DNA of 64,000 nt from the NCBI RefSeq assembly GCF_047511655.1, contig NC_133389.1, positions 29,549,501 through 29,613,500 on the forward strand, in the 5' to 3' direction. Below the pieces are notes generated by a model. The model had not been told where the DNA came from. It saw nothing but the letters and a program-made list of their open reading frames with translations, and ran no database searches. This document shows, one piece after another, positions 26,091-38,339 of this stretch. A program made the translations under genes and the position numbers. Within the stretch, counting starts at the first letter, position 1; every line of letters starts with the position of its first letter. Source of the stretch: Castor canadensis. Its lineage: Eukaryota > Chordata > Mammalia > Rodentia > Castoridae.

Positions 26091-28170
26091 AGTTATAAAT
26101 AAAGTACAAAAAATCCACCAAAAGTGAATGTAAGCATTTACACAGTTCCTAATGTCGCCGCCTTTTCATTGATGCACTATTGCTTTAATATTCATAATAA
26201 ATATTCTTCTAGCTTTCTGCTATAAAATAGTCTATGTAGCAAAATGTTGCACAGCACAACAGAACAGAACAGCAGGAGGATTACAAAAAAGGACAATCAA
26301 CACCGAGGATAATCCTTTCACTTACCAGGGGCAACCAAATTACCCCTCAAGGGCCTGGTATGGCCTACTTCCTAGCTAAGAAATGAGCCACATCTGCAGT
26401 CAGGGGTGGGACTGGGAGAGGGGATGGGTAGGGAGGAGGCTCCAAGGCCAGCCAGGGCTCAGGGTCCCATCCTGTTCCGACCCTACAGAGTAGCAAAAGG
26501 CAGGCCTATCTAGGAACCTGCCAGGTGCCGCGTCTGCCAGGCTCAGCAGCGTGTTGGCCATGCCCCCACCAGCATGGTGGGTGACTCCACAGGCTATCTC
26601 CAAGAAAAGCAAGGCTCCAGGGTGGTGATAGAAGGGGAAACTGGGCAGCAGCAAGCAAGAAGTCCCAGGAAAGACCCCATTGCCAGGCCGGAGCAGAGAT
26701 GGGGCTGAGGGACCATACCCAGCCCAGTCACTCAGGCAAGACCATAGCTAGGCAGTGTGGTAACTCTGGTCTCTGCTTCTGCCCCCCACGCCAGCACCAT
26801 GCAACCCCATGGGGACTCCTGTAGAGGAGGAGCTCCCCACCAGGCAAAGGCAGTGATGTCAAAGAGTCAAGAGGGAGGGAGGGAAAAGCTGAAAGGAAGG
26901 AAAGGAGGAGAGGAGGGGGAAAGCAACACACCCCAGGCTCCTCCCAGGAGCCTCCTGTCTCCTTTTGGCTCAAAGGCATCTGGGTTCATCATCACGCCAG
27001 CCTTTGATGCGGCTACTTTCCCAAGGCCTCTCCACCATCCCTCCTCTATGGGGCGGTGGACTAGATCCCTCTCCCTGGTTCTCCATAGCAGTCCCTCCTA
27101 CCACAGCAGCATAGAAGAAAGGAGGAAATGCTGGGGAGCAAAGACCGTGATCCAAACTGCATATCCCTAGCTGTTATCAGTGGGCAGTGCCCCAACCACA
27201 AAGATTCCAGGAGGTGACAGGACAAGGATCAATCCCCACCATAGTCTGGGGTTTCTGTTCTACTAATCCCATCCCTAACTAAGCATAGATTTCAGTTTGC
27301 TTTCTGGCCACCTGAACCTTGGGTAGCTATGTCTCATATCCATGATTGTGTCTACTTAACCTACCCCCTTGTCACCTGCAGGATGCTGCATTTAAAAGAA
27401 AAAAAGCCTTGAGTATGTCTTCTCTGAGCAAACCCACTGGATAAAACCTCAATTCTCCTTTTCTTTCCTCTCCTTTCTTCCATCCTTTCTCCTTGCTTTC
27501 TTTTCTTCTGAGAGGGCAAGATAGGTTAAACATGGTGGTCTCCCCCAGATCTGTGTCATATTCTGAGTCAGAGGCACCCTAGAGATGGCCCCTCTCACCT
27601 CCCTCTCCCAGCACAGAAAACTCATTTGGAGAGGCCAAGGTCTTGTTCTTGGTCACGGGGAGTATACAATGTAACTGGTCTAAAAATCCAAGCCTCCTGG
27701 CCCCCATTCGAGGTTCATACTAATAAATCAGGCCTTTTGGCTTTCATTTGCTCCTGCTGGCTGTGCCCAAAGGGCTCCAATTCTGGAACCTTAGAGAGTT
27801 GGAGCCCAGTTGGCTTCATTGACCTCTGGTTACCTCCTAGGGGATAGAAGCCAGGTGGGCTGAAGTGGTGGGAAGGGGGAGGAAAAAAGAAAAAGCAGGC
27901 TCATGAGGGCAGGCTCAGGGAGGACAGAGATAGGCAGAGGGTGCCAAGGGTAGCAAGTGAAAGGATTACCCCAGTCTGCTGACGAGTGCAAATTATATTT
28001 ATATATGTGCTAAATACAGTCACTATATTGGAGTTTTTCACTAGATCACAGCATACAGAATCAAAGGTTTGCATTTTGTATGGAATGTATCCAAAGAGGC
28101 CAGCACCACAGTAGGACAGCTTGCAATCACACACCCTGATAGTTTGGACGAAATAAAGTTCGCGGAATTT

Positions 28171-28178
28171 TATTTAAA
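28171..28178 (-). promoter_or_regulatory. RNF165: Alternative poly(A) signal AATAAA
   Basis: Within aattttatttaaaatt on the + strand, i.e. AAATAAAA on the - strand. Use of this site would give a 3'UTR of about 4 kb. Confidence 0.3.
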
Positions 28179-29449
28179 ATTTTTTTTTGTATTCGTAGTT
28201 GTCATCGTACCAATGCATGCAAAGCATTCCACTCCCAGAAACAACGCCAAAATGAGGTAATAGGAGTAATAAAAAAAATTAGTATCCTTTCTAAATAAAT
28301 AAATTATAATTAAAAATGCAAAACAACTATAAAAATAATTAAATAAGAACCCACGATATCTACAAGTTAGTCATAAATTATGATTGTTAAATATAAGGCA
28401 TTTAAACTCACAAAACCCTGTAAACTAGCAACGTGCCATTTTTTTTTTGTTTTTTTTTTTTTCATTTTTGTTTTTCTATCAGCTGAATTCGCTCTAGCAT
28501 TTGCTCTACGCGCGCAGGAGATGAAACACGAAGGAACCTGACAGACGTTGCTACAGCCCCACATGGGGAGTGTTTGTCCCACCAGCAGGCGGGGGGCTTG
28601 GGGGATTTCTTCAGGAAAAAAGAAAAAAAGTCTGGTGCTTTTTTCTTCACCATTGAAAAAACTGTGCTTGTTCATTAGGCGTAAAGAGTTAAGAATGCTT
28701 GCACGGAGGCTGGGGACCTTTGCGGAGAGGAGCTCAAGTCCTGCCACAGATGGTGGGCAAGGGTGACAGGGGGCCAGGAGGCCTGGCCAGTTGTAGGAGC
28801 CTGCAGCCCCTGCCGCCCTCTGCCTGTGCCCAGCTGGGCTCGTGGCGTCGGGTTGATTGGCGTCCTCGGTGGACCCACTGCAGTCATGGCTGCGGTTAGG
28901 AGGCCCAACTTGAACCTGGGGCCACTCTCGCCCCAGAAGGCACTCATGCGTCTCAGTCAGGAAAGGGTCTGAGTCCCTTGAGTTGAGCAGGAGGACTACA
29001 GGTGTCTCCCTCCTGGAGGTGGTGGTGTGAGATGCTGAGGCCTGATTCTGCCTCTTTCCAGTTCTCCCAGGCTCCCTGACCAGTAAGAAAATGGGAGCCA
29101 GGAGGGCTCTGAGTGGCTGCCCCCTCCTGTTCCTATCTGCAGGACACAAGGACCCCAGAGAGATGGGAAAGGGAGGGGGCTTCAGGATCTACCCCCTCCC
29201 CAACCCAGTCCCTAATATTAGCTGGGGGCACTCAGACAGCCTGCAGAGAATGGGAAGGACGAGGGAATCAGGTCCCACTCTCACTCAGCATGTATGCCCT
29301 CAGCCTCTGAAACACATGTTCTTGCCCACAAAAGTCCTTTTTAACAGCCTGGTTGGCACACAGCTCTACAACTTGAAAAATGTGTTGATGGTAGGGAGGA
29401 TCACAGAATGTGTGTTGGGAGAAATTTAGCAAGCATCCCATCCAACCTC

Positions 29450-29560
29450 TTTGTGTCGTAGCTGAGGAAACTGAGGCCCAGAGAGGTGAGGGCTGGAGGT
29501 GGAGGCTCTAGCATCACCCAGTTTGTCAGTGAAGAGCCAGGACTAGAACCAGGACATCAG
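29450..29560 (-). repeat. MIR SINE in 3'UTR
   Basis: gctgaggaaactgaggccca, then gagaggtgagg and gagccaggactagaaccagg are a reverse MIR core, which places it in the sense direction of RNF165. Confidence 0.65.
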
Positions 29561-29967
29561 CTTCAGCTTCAGTTCCATCCTGGTCCCCCACCAACTCCCT
29601 TCCCCCAGGCCAGCTCCAGAGGAAAGAATAGAAAAGTGTCCTAAGAGAGAAGTGGAGTAACCTGCCTGGACCACCCCAATACCTCCATCCAGGCAAAAGT
29701 CATCTTCTGATGAAATCTGGGTTTTGATCCACTCATTGGGAGTGCATTTGGAGAATGCCTAACTTTCTGTGGTTATTGGTAAAGCAGCTTCCCTGACATC
29801 CCCGCTAGTGTGTGTGTTGGGGAGGACGGGAGGAAATGTCCAGCCTTTGTCCTGTAGACATCGTTCACATACTGCAGTCACTGAATTGGATGGTGCAATG
29901 CCCATCACTGCTAACCCTGAATCTCAGACTAGTCACCATTTTTACACTATTGAATGTAAGTTGTCTC

Positions 29968-30065
29968 CTCAGCTTGACTGTAAGCTCCTCCAGGCAGGAC
30001 CATTGTCCTCTTTTCCAGCACCTGCACCAGTAGGCACTCACCAGAAAATTGGCACTGGAAGAAGC
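29968..30065 (+). repeat. L2 3' end in RNF165 3'UTR
   Basis: cagcttgactgtaagctcct, then ccaggcaggaccattgtcct and ccagtaggcactcaccagaa form an L2 3' end, antisense to RNF165. Confidence 0.55.
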
Positions 30066-30689
30066 CTTCATCTGGATAACGGACTGGAGTAACCTCCCTC
30101 AGGTAGAGAGCTGCTTCCCCTCTCTTTGACCACTTGTGCCCAGAGCAGCCATTCCTCAAGATGGCACCAGTTGTTCTAGAAGGATCCATCTCAAGTCAAA
30201 ATCAGCCTCCCTGTCATTTTCACACATTAGTTCTGGTTTTATCCCTGGCAACAGCAATACAGACTCAAGTATCCTTAACCACGGGGCATTTCTTCATTTA
30301 TGTGATGAGTATCCTGTGTCCTCGATTTACTAATAGGAGGACAATGAAACTGGCTAGGGGTCTAGGTCAGGGGAGATGTTGAGAGCAGTGCAAATGAGGG
30401 AAGAGGAGGAGAGAGAGGGGCAAAGGAAAGCTGCAGAATCCCAGCTGACCTTGTGTTTTCCACATATGGATACAGACAATTGAGAATGGGTTGGAATTTG
30501 GTGGGTTTCCCACCTCCGATCTTCTGTTCTCCTGTCTCTCTTCTCCCTTTGGGGTGAGAAAAATTATCGGTTGTGCAGAAAGAGACACTAGATAGAGTTG
30601 CTTGGAACAGGTCTGTCTCTCCTAGCACCCCTATCCCTAAACTCCAACAGTTTCCAGGAGAGAGCAGAGAGTACAGAGTGTGACGGACA

Positions 30690-30890
30690 AAGTTCTAATC
30701 CTCACAGCATCTAGGTGAGGTAGAGGGAGTGGAAATGGGGATGCACTATTGTTTCTCCCCCACTGCAAGGAGAAGGAATCTGAGGCACAGAGAAAGAAAG
30801 GGACTTTCCCAAGGTTATTAAAGAGTCAGAGAAGGAGCTGGAGGCTAAGGACACAGGTCTCCCAACCCAGCCAATGTGGTCTCAGAGCCA
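30690..30890 (-). repeat. MIR SINE in 3'UTR
   Basis: ctaatcctcacagcatctag, then aaggaatctgaggcacagag and gggactttcccaaggttatt form a reverse MIR. Confidence 0.6.
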
Positions 30891-31471
30891 GGGCCATGTC
30901 TGAGAGACTGATCAGAACTTGAGACATCCTGAAGGAGGCTCAAGTTCATCTCAAGGTCCACAGTGCTTGACCTCAGCCCTGAGTGCTAGCTGAGAGCACT
31001 TTGGCCAAGGCCAAGTGTCCATCGCCTATGCTGTTTTATCTGTATCATCTGGTTACTTTTTTTTTGCATAGGGAGGCAGTGGCTACATTGCCTCTTTGCG
31101 ACAGGACAAGAGCCCAGCCTAAAGAAAGGAGCTGGAGTGAGCAAGGGCCTGCTGGCTCCCAGGAACACAGGGGCAGCTGCAGCTGAAGACTGTGTGCCCT
31201 TGATTCGGTGTGGAACCAGGAGGAACAGCTGGGGCTAAGCGATGAGCCCTGGAACTGGGGAGCCTGCCCTCAAGACAAACCCCTTCACTTCCTTGCCTGC
31301 TCTGAATCCCTCAAAAACCCCAGTAAGACCCCCATTTGCATTTTTTCTCAGCCCTCACCTTCCCAGGTGCCTCTTCTACACTCCGTGCACTGTAAACATG
31401 AGAAAAACAAAAGCCAAGGAAAAAACAAAACAACAACAAAACGAAAGCCCTCCCTCCCGCCTTCCAACCTG

Positions 31472-31533
31472 GGTGAAAAAAAAATCTCATCTTTTTTTCA
31501 CCATAAACAGGATTTTGGCTTTTTTTTTTCACC
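31472..31533 (-). other. RNF165: Hairpin with two competing arms in 3'UTR
   Basis: On the + strand GGTGAAAAAAA (31472-31482) faces TTTTTTTCACC (31492-31502) around a 9-base loop, a perfect 11-bp stem. A second TTTTTTTTTTCACC copy at 31520-31533 could pair with the same GGTGA arm. In the RNF165 transcript the geometry is the reverse complement. Confidence 0.55.
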
Positions 31534-32135
31534 TTTGATTCCTTTTTCCTTTTCTCTCATAAAGACGGGAAGATTGGGGCTGTCGTTGGTTGGTTCGGTC
31601 AGGCACCAAAACAAGAAACTCAATGAAAAATATTTGGTGCAAGTTCAGTAATAGCGACATGTCCACCACAGATGACTAGAGCACCACACACGACATTTTT
31701 CTTAAGCTAACATGCTCCGGCTGCCATCCACAGAAATAGTTAGAGACCCCTACATGATTTCTACATGGTCGAGAGGTATATACACAATCCTTCAAAGGAC
31801 AGGATTGAGGGGCCGGTCTACCAGCTAGTACCCTCGGGATCACATGTAGTTCTCAGCAGCTGGGCCCCCCCTTCCCGCCCCTGCTCTGGGCACGGCCAGC
31901 TCCCTCCCTCCTGTGCAGCAAGGCGGATGGGGCAGTCGCCATTCTGGAAGGGTGGGTTCTCCCCCACCCCTCCTCTCCCTCAGACACTGATACCACCAAC
32001 TCCTCTTTCCACGAAATGTGCTTGCAGGCTTCTCCTCTACGTCAAATGGCTCAGAAGGCAAAGTTTGGCTGCAAGGGCTATGGCCGTGGGGGGACCTGGT
32101 GAAGGAAATGGGGTGTCCACTGGCTAACTCCTCCC

Positions 32136-32730
<595 letters not shown>

Positions 32731-32837
32731 CTCACATCTTCTCCATCCTCCAGCATAGACAGACAAATTGTGCATTTCTCATCTGTATCTGACTCTTCTC
32801 CCTCTTCTTTCTTGCCCTTGCCATCCTGGGGTCTTCG
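32731..32837 (-). CDS. RNF165: RNF165 exon, linker and first half of RING-H2
   Basis: A 107-bp exon with 35 whole codons plus AG. It reads [20 protein letters not shown], an acidic/basic linker, and then [15 protein letters not shown] with the first two RING cysteines (CTIC). The acceptor on the - strand is ctctttctcatag, reading into CGAAGACCC; the donor is GTGAG|gtagga. Phase 0 in, phase 2 out, in agreement with both neighbours. The lysine/glutamate linker is the least conserved part near the RING; here it has KKEEGEE where the human protein, from memory, has KKDEGEE. Confidence 0.97.
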
Positions 32838-33369
32838 CTATGAGAAAGAGAGAGAGAATTCATTCATTACCTGGGGCAGACTCGCCTGGTAGCCATTGGC
32901 TTTCATCCACAGTCTGCTCCTGCCTTGCAGCCTCCTCTTTCCCTAGGGGTCAGGCTCTTTATACCTTCTTTTCCCAAACCCCTCTCCCATGTGACAGGAG
33001 AAAGACTAAAGTCAACTAAGGAAGAGGCCAAGGGGACTTCACATTTGCTGTCCTAAGCACTGATCAGGGGCCCAGAGTTTGGTGGTACCCTAATGAATCC
33101 TCCCTTGGCAAAGCTGTGGCTGTTGCCTAATAGCTTCCCTCTCAGTTCACTCACACTGTCCACATCTCACACACGTCCAACCTACATCATTCTCTCATTC
33201 ATACATCCATCCATTCACTCGTTCACTCAGGAAATGGCCATTCACTTATGTATTGTCATTTTTAGATGAAGACAAAAATCCTCCACGCAATATTAACTCC
33301 TGTAATTTGTACCACTGTTGGGAGCTATTCTGTACTGCCGGATTTCTCTTCCTATCAGAAAGTTCCCTT

Positions 33370-34344
33370 AAGATAGGCTCTAGCTCAGAATAGCCATCAT
33401 TAGCAACACCACTAACAACAGGTGTTGGTGAGGATGCGGAGGAAAAAGGAACCCTCTTACACTGCTGGTGGGAATGTAGACTAGTACAACCACTCTGAAA
33501 AAAAGTTTGGAGGCTACTTAAAAAGCTAAACATTGCTCTCCCATTTGATCCAGCAATACCACTCTTGCGGATATACCCAAAAGAATGTGACTCAGGTTAC
33601 TCCAGAGGCACCTGCACACCCATGTTTATTGCGGCACTATTCACAATAGCCAAGTTATGGAAACAGCCAAGATGCCCCACCACTGACGAATGGATTAAGA
33701 AAATGTGGTATCTATACACAATGGAATTTTATGCAGCCATGAAGAAGAACAAAATGTTATCATTCACAGGTAAATGGATGGAACTGGAGAACATCATTCT
33801 GAGTGAGGTTAGCCTGGCCCAAAAGACCAAAAATCATATGTTCTCCCTCATATGTGGACATTAGATCAAGGGCAAACACAACAATGGGATTGGACTTTGA
33901 TCACATGATAATAGCAAGAGCACACAAGGGAGGGGTGAGGATAGGTAAGACACCTAAAAAACTAGATAGCATTTGTTGCCCTCAACGCAGAGAAACTAAA
34001 ACAGATACTTTAAAGCAACTGAGGACAATAGGAGAAGGGGACCAGGAACTAGAAAAAAGGTTAGTTCAAGAAGAATTAACCTAGAAGGTAACACACACGC
34101 ACAGGAAATCAATGTGAGTCAACTCCCTGTGTAGCTATCCTTATCTCAACTAGCAAAAACCCTTGGTCCTTCCTATTATTGCTTATACTCTCTCTTCAAC
34201 AGAATTAGAGATAAGGGCAGAATAGTTTCTGCCTGGTATCGAGGGGTAAGGGAGGCAGGGGGAAAGGGGGAGAAATGACCCAAACATTGTATGCACATAT
34301 GAATAAAATAAAAATTAAAAAAAAAAAAAGATAGGCTCTAGCTC
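33370..34344 (+). mobile_element. 5'-truncated L1 with 17-bp target-site duplication
   Basis: The L1 body runs from about 33387 to 34327, ending in gcacatatgaataaaataaa and an A-tail. It is flanked by identical 17-bp copies aagataggctctagctc at 33370-33386 and 34328-34344. The bottom-strand nick site reads tctt/aagg, close to the L1 endonuclease preference. The ORF2 C-terminus is open from 33565 to 33864 (ending FSLICGH) but upstream frames are shifted and stopped, so it encodes no working reverse transcriptase. The 3'UTR has a G-rich tract at 34240-34275. Confidence 0.92.
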
Positions 34345-35599
34345 CAGTATGAGGTTAGATATTCAGCCACACATTTCTACTTGTTGACTTCCATATTTCT
34401 GTTTCTAATTCTATGCTAATTATTTGGAAACAGTTAACCACTGTGTAGAAAGTTTCAAGTTCTCAGATGACCCTTTTTTATATGCCAAGTACAAGGCACG
34501 TTGTTACCACCTAATAAGTATTCTGGGGAAGGAAGAATCTAATGGGTGAATGAAATCAGCCTACCTCTCACATCCCCATCTCCATGACGTGTGTGAAAAA
34601 GACGGTGATAACCCTGGGGGGAAATGACCTGTTCTATCCCCCTCCAGGCATAAGCAAACTTCAAGGTCATTTTGTAAAGAGAGAAATCTGAGGATAAAAA
34701 CCACTTAGAGAATGACCTTGGGGGCCTGACCTAGATAAAGGTCTCCCTACTCTAGTCCCTGGCCCTAAGTACTGGAGTTCCTTAGGGTGATTTAGGGTGG
34801 AGAATATTCTGCCTTCTCTGAAACAAGCAAGAAAATCGGTTCCTTCTGCTCTCAGCCTCCCTGTGCCCTACACACCCCCTGCTAATCACACCAGGCTTCT
34901 GCAATGTTTCCCTTGCCAGAATCCAGAAAATCGGAATGACACCCATTGTCCCATATAATTGTCATGGATTTGAGTATCAAGAGTCATGACGATCTGCGTC
35001 CTTGAGGGTCAGATGTGTGTTCAAGAGAAGTGGCCTCCTTCCAGGTCCTGCTTGAAGAGATGTTCAAATAGCATGGTAAGACTCAACTGCTTGCCCACCT
35101 TCTATTGCTTTTCTCCATCATCATTCCAGATTTCCTTTTTAATACTTAATAATTTTAGCTTAATATAACCTTGTTTTACTCTGTCTAATCTTTAGTCCTT
35201 TAGACTATTTTCCATTTTCAAATCTTATCCTACTTCCTATTTTGTATTTTTAATCTTTCAGATCTTCTGGTTTTTGTTTTCTCTTTATCATCTATGTAAC
35301 TTTGATTTTAAGTTTAATTTTTTCATCATTTATTTATTTTAATGTTTATTTAATCCCCTTTACCCTTACCTTCTTGTTTTATTGATATTCTCTTTTAACT
35401 TTGATATTCTTGATTTTAATTTTGCACATTATTTTCTGTATCTTTTCTTATTTTCCTGTTTTGATTGCATGTATTTTCTTTTTTTTTTTTTGCATGTATT
35501 TTCTACATTTTTTTCATTCTCATAGTACATGATGATCCTGGTCCTTACCCTAAGTTTCTCAAACTTTGCAAGCTTTTACCTTCCTCTAGAAGGTGAATT

Positions 35600-36640
35600 C
35601 TTAAAATTAATTGTTTATTTTTATAAGAGATTTTATTTGGTATAGCAGTTCTAATTTACATAAAAATTGAGCAAAAAATTGTGTGTTGCCATGTACCCTT
35701 TCTGCCCAACACACACAGTTCCCCCTAAATTTAACATCTTGCATTGTTAAAAAACATGAACCAGTGTGAATAGGTTATTATTAGCTGAGGTTCCTTAGTA
35801 TACACTGGTGTTTGTTATGCTTTGAATCTGAAATGTGCCCCAAAAGTTCGTGTGTTGAAGGTGCAGTAGTCGGCTGATGCTCTTTTGGGCAATAGTTGGC
35901 TTCTGAGGGCTCTAGCCTCATTAGTGGCTCAATCCACGGATGGGTTCATAATTTGATGGCATTATTAGGAGGTGGGGCTGCCATGCCCTGGACGGGTGTA
36001 TCTTGTTCCCAGCCCCTTCGTGCTCCCTGTGTTTCCTGGCTGCCCGGAGGTTAGCGGCTTTCTTCCACCATACCATTTGGGCATGATGTACTGCTTCACC
36101 ACAGAAACTTAGAGCTTAGTGACCACTGATTGAAATCTGTGAAACTGTGAGCCAAAGTAAATCTTTCATTCTTAAATTGCTTTTCTCAAGATTTTTGGTT
36201 TTGTTTTGCTGTCACAGTGATAGAAAAGCTAACAGACTCAGGGTCCACTCTTTGTGTTGTATCAGTCTCTTGGTTCTAACAAATGCATGATGTCACATGC
36301 CCATAATAGCAAACAAAAGAGTTTTGCTGTCCCAAAAATCTGTGCTCCACCTATTCAATCCACCCTCCCCTCCCTCTCACTAGCAATCACTGGTCTTTTT
36401 ACTGGCAGTTTTATGTTTTCCAAAATGCCATATGGTAGAAAGCCATATAGTATGTAGCTTTTGGGGGTTTGCTTCTTTCATTTAGTAATATGCATTTTAG
36501 TTTCTTCCCCATCTTTTCATGGCTTAATGGCTTATTTCTTTCTACTGTGAAATAGTATACCATTGTATGGATATACCACAATATATCCATTCACCTATTG
36601 AAGCTCATCTTGGTTGCTTCCCAGTTTTCATTTGTTTTAG
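35600..36640 (-). mobile_element. Old L1M 3' region, reverse, split by an LTR
   Basis: Left part: gtatagcagttctaatttac, then attgagcaaaaaattgtgtg. Right part: tcactagcaatcactggtct, then ctttcatttagtaatatgca and gtataccattgtatggatat. Both are one reverse ancient L1, interrupted at 35813-36240 by a MaLR LTR; the text resumes exactly where it broke off. Confidence 0.75.
35813..36240 (+). mobile_element. MaLR-type solo LTR inside L1M
   Basis: 428-bp element starting TG (tgttatgctttgaatctgaa) and ending CA (agctaacagactca). It holds ttaggaggtggggctgccat and cagaaactt-type LTR text. The 5-bp flanks are gtgtt (35808-35812) and gggtc (36241-36245), each one change from gggtt, the expected pre-insertion L1M sequence. 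Confidence 0.8.
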
Positions 36641-36644
36641 TTTA

Positions 36645-36805
36645 AAAATGTAAAAGCCCAGGTTCCTGGGTTTCACCCCAGATTCCTGGGGACTACGCTA
36701 CAGACTCTATTTCTACAGATGTAAGTTAGAGCTTGTGATTCTGTGGCTTTAAAAGCTCCCCTGGAGGACCCTGACGCTCAATCAGGTTTAGAATCCTCTG
36801 ATCAG
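36645..36805. mobile_element. MER5A-like hAT fossil
   Basis: ggttcctgggtttcacccca with a later inverted-like ttgtgattctgtggctttaa and gctcccctgg resembles MER5A, a non-autonomous hAT-Charlie element. Terminal repeats are eroded. Confidence 0.55.
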
Positions 36806-37218
36806 AAGTCTTCATTGCCCATAGGTCCTTGTGTGAGATTTGACATGGAATTATTTTCTAAGGCACATCTTAGCCTCTGAGCAGGAGCCCCTCTACCCAC
36901 CTCATTGAGATCCAAACATGTATGTTCCCATACACCTACATGTGGACACATACACACATGCCCACTCAAGTCCACAGGCACATACACAGCCCTCCTCTTT
37001 TAGTGATGACAAGCCTCCATCTTCCCTCCCGACCACACCCAGCACAGGCAAGTGAAAAGACCAGGAGACATAACCCAGCCTCAAAACACCTAATCAGAGC
37101 AAAGGCTTTCGGAATTTGGACTGTGCCCTCTACTGATAATCAGGCCAGGGTCAAATACACAAGCCAACATCTCCCCTCCCACTCCCCAACTATGCAGGCT
37201 GGCCTGCTGCTGCCCCAC

Positions 37219-37314
37219 CTTCTTGTACTTGTGGGGGAAGGTGAACCTCTCAATGGTGTTCTGAACAGCTCCCCGAGTCACGTTTCCCAACCTGTCCTCG
37301 AGCTGCAGCAGCTC
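37219..37314 (-). CDS. RNF165: RNF165 exon, conserved pre-RING region
   Basis: A 96-bp exon, exactly 32 codons in phase 0: [20 protein letters not shown] then [12 protein letters not shown]. The NVTRGA...[11 protein letters not shown] block just before the RING is shared with Arkadia/RNF111 and is known there as a conserved C-terminal element; it supports the assignment to the Arkadia-like family. The acceptor on the - strand is ctttcctcttgcag, reading into GAGCTGCTG; the donor is AAG|gtgggg, somewhat weak at +4 to +6. The exon joins in frame to both neighbours. Confidence 0.97.
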
Positions 37315-37592
37315 CTGCAAGAGGAAAGCATGAACACATGTGCTCAGCATGTGCAAACACACACATACACACGTGATAAGGATGAGGGGCACCAGAAGAT
37401 GTGAGCAGCAAGTGTTCACATAGCCATCGGGAAGAACTTGCCTGATGCTGAAGGACCGCAATGCTCAACTCTCTTTTTCTCTGCCTTACTTTCATCCCTA
37501 GGCTTTCTGCCACCCATGCCCTGCCCACCAGCAGAGAGGGGCAGAGGTGATGATGGATAGTAACTCAGTTGGTGCCAGACAGAGTGACATAC

Positions 37593-37697
37593 CTCATAGC
37601 TCTCCCGCACAGCTGATGTGTGTCTGCTGGGATTTAGTCCTTGGAGAGCAAGGAAGTGAAGCTGGGGGTAAGGGTAGTTTCGGATTTCATGGACAAC
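37593..37697 (-). CDS. RNF165: RNF165 exon, conserved C-terminal domain
   Basis: A 105-bp exon, 35 codons in phase 0, beginning VVHEIRNYPYPQLHFLALQG and ending AVRESYE. The YPYPQLHFLALQGLNPSRH stretch is strongly conserved in the ARK2C/RNF111 group. Donor GAG|gtatgt; acceptor ccaaacag, reading into GTTGTCCAT. The intron to the next exon is only 278 bp (37315-37592). Confidence 0.97.
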
Positions 37698-37914
37698 CTG
37701 TTTGGTAGAAAAAGGCTTGGTTAGAGCCCAGCAGACAACTCCTCCTCCCACAACCACGATTCAGCACACCCCTGAGATGCTCCAGGCAGCAGAGCTGTCC
37801 CCTCCTGGTCTTGTGACCCTCTCTCCTCATCAAGAACCAAGCTTGTGTCCAGACAAGCTCATGAAGGAATAATAACATCAATAAAGTGACTATGAAGTCT
37901 GACTGAGTACCCAT

Positions 37915-38110
37915 TTCACAGCAGGTACTGCTCTGAGCATATCACATGACTAACCAATTTATTCACTCAACTGGTATGTGGGTGCAAGTACAATCCCCAT
38001 TTTACTGATGGAATAAGTGAGGCACAGATAAATTAAATAATTGGCCTGAGTTATGCAGTCAAGTGACAGAACCAGGACTCAAACCCAGGCAGCTGGGCAG
38101 CAGAGCAGAT
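37915..38110 (-). repeat. MIR SINE
   Basis: atccccattttactgatgga, then ataagtgaggcacagataaa and ccaggactcaaacccaggca form a reverse MIR. Confidence 0.65.
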
Positions 38111-38339
38111 CTCCTCCCCTGCCTCAGAGAACAGTAGGATAGCAAAGAGCTCAGGCCAGTGCAAGGCACAAAAGAGTCAGCAATCAATAACCAGTATAAA
38201 TAATACTGGAATGCCATATTTTTAAGTCAAAATGAGTGCAAAAAGTCCCACTGAATAAAATATCAATTTTTTTTTAAAGGACACACTCTGGTCCCAAACT
38301 TGCTCAGCCCCTCATCCACCTCTCCCCCAGCCCTAGGAG

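Larger units (their letters stand above)
26070..32135 (-). other. RNF165: RNF165 3'UTR (inferred, about 6 kb)
   Basis: The region downstream of the RNF165 stop codon on the - strand. The far end is inferred from the poly(A) signal at 26085-26090. It is poor in young repeats compared with the introns, which suits a transcribed, constrained UTR. It contains MIR pieces (29450-29560, 30690-30890), an L2 3' end (29968-30065), U/A-rich blocks at 28160-28470, overlapping ATTTA pentamers near 28293-28305, an inner AATAAA near 28171, and the hairpin at 31472-31502. Long 3'UTRs are normal for this gene as I recall. The extent needs transcript data; no splicing within it is suggested by the sequence. 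Confidence 0.6.
32838..37218 (-). other. RNF165: RNF165 intron, 4.4 kb
   Basis: Holds a young 5'-truncated L1 (33387-34327), an old reverse L1M split by a MaLR LTR, and a MER5A-like element. 34345-35600 is T-rich with no identified element. Confidence 0.85.

Noticed and set aside
28367-29149. 260-codon open frame on the - strand within the RNF165 3'UTR
   Set aside because: It begins with TTG rather than ATG; the first ATG leaves only about 100 codons, low in complexity (poly-Lys, poly-Phe). No known domain.
33565-33864. 99-codon frame as a host gene
   Set aside because: It is the C-terminal end of L1 ORF2, broken upstream by frameshift and stop.
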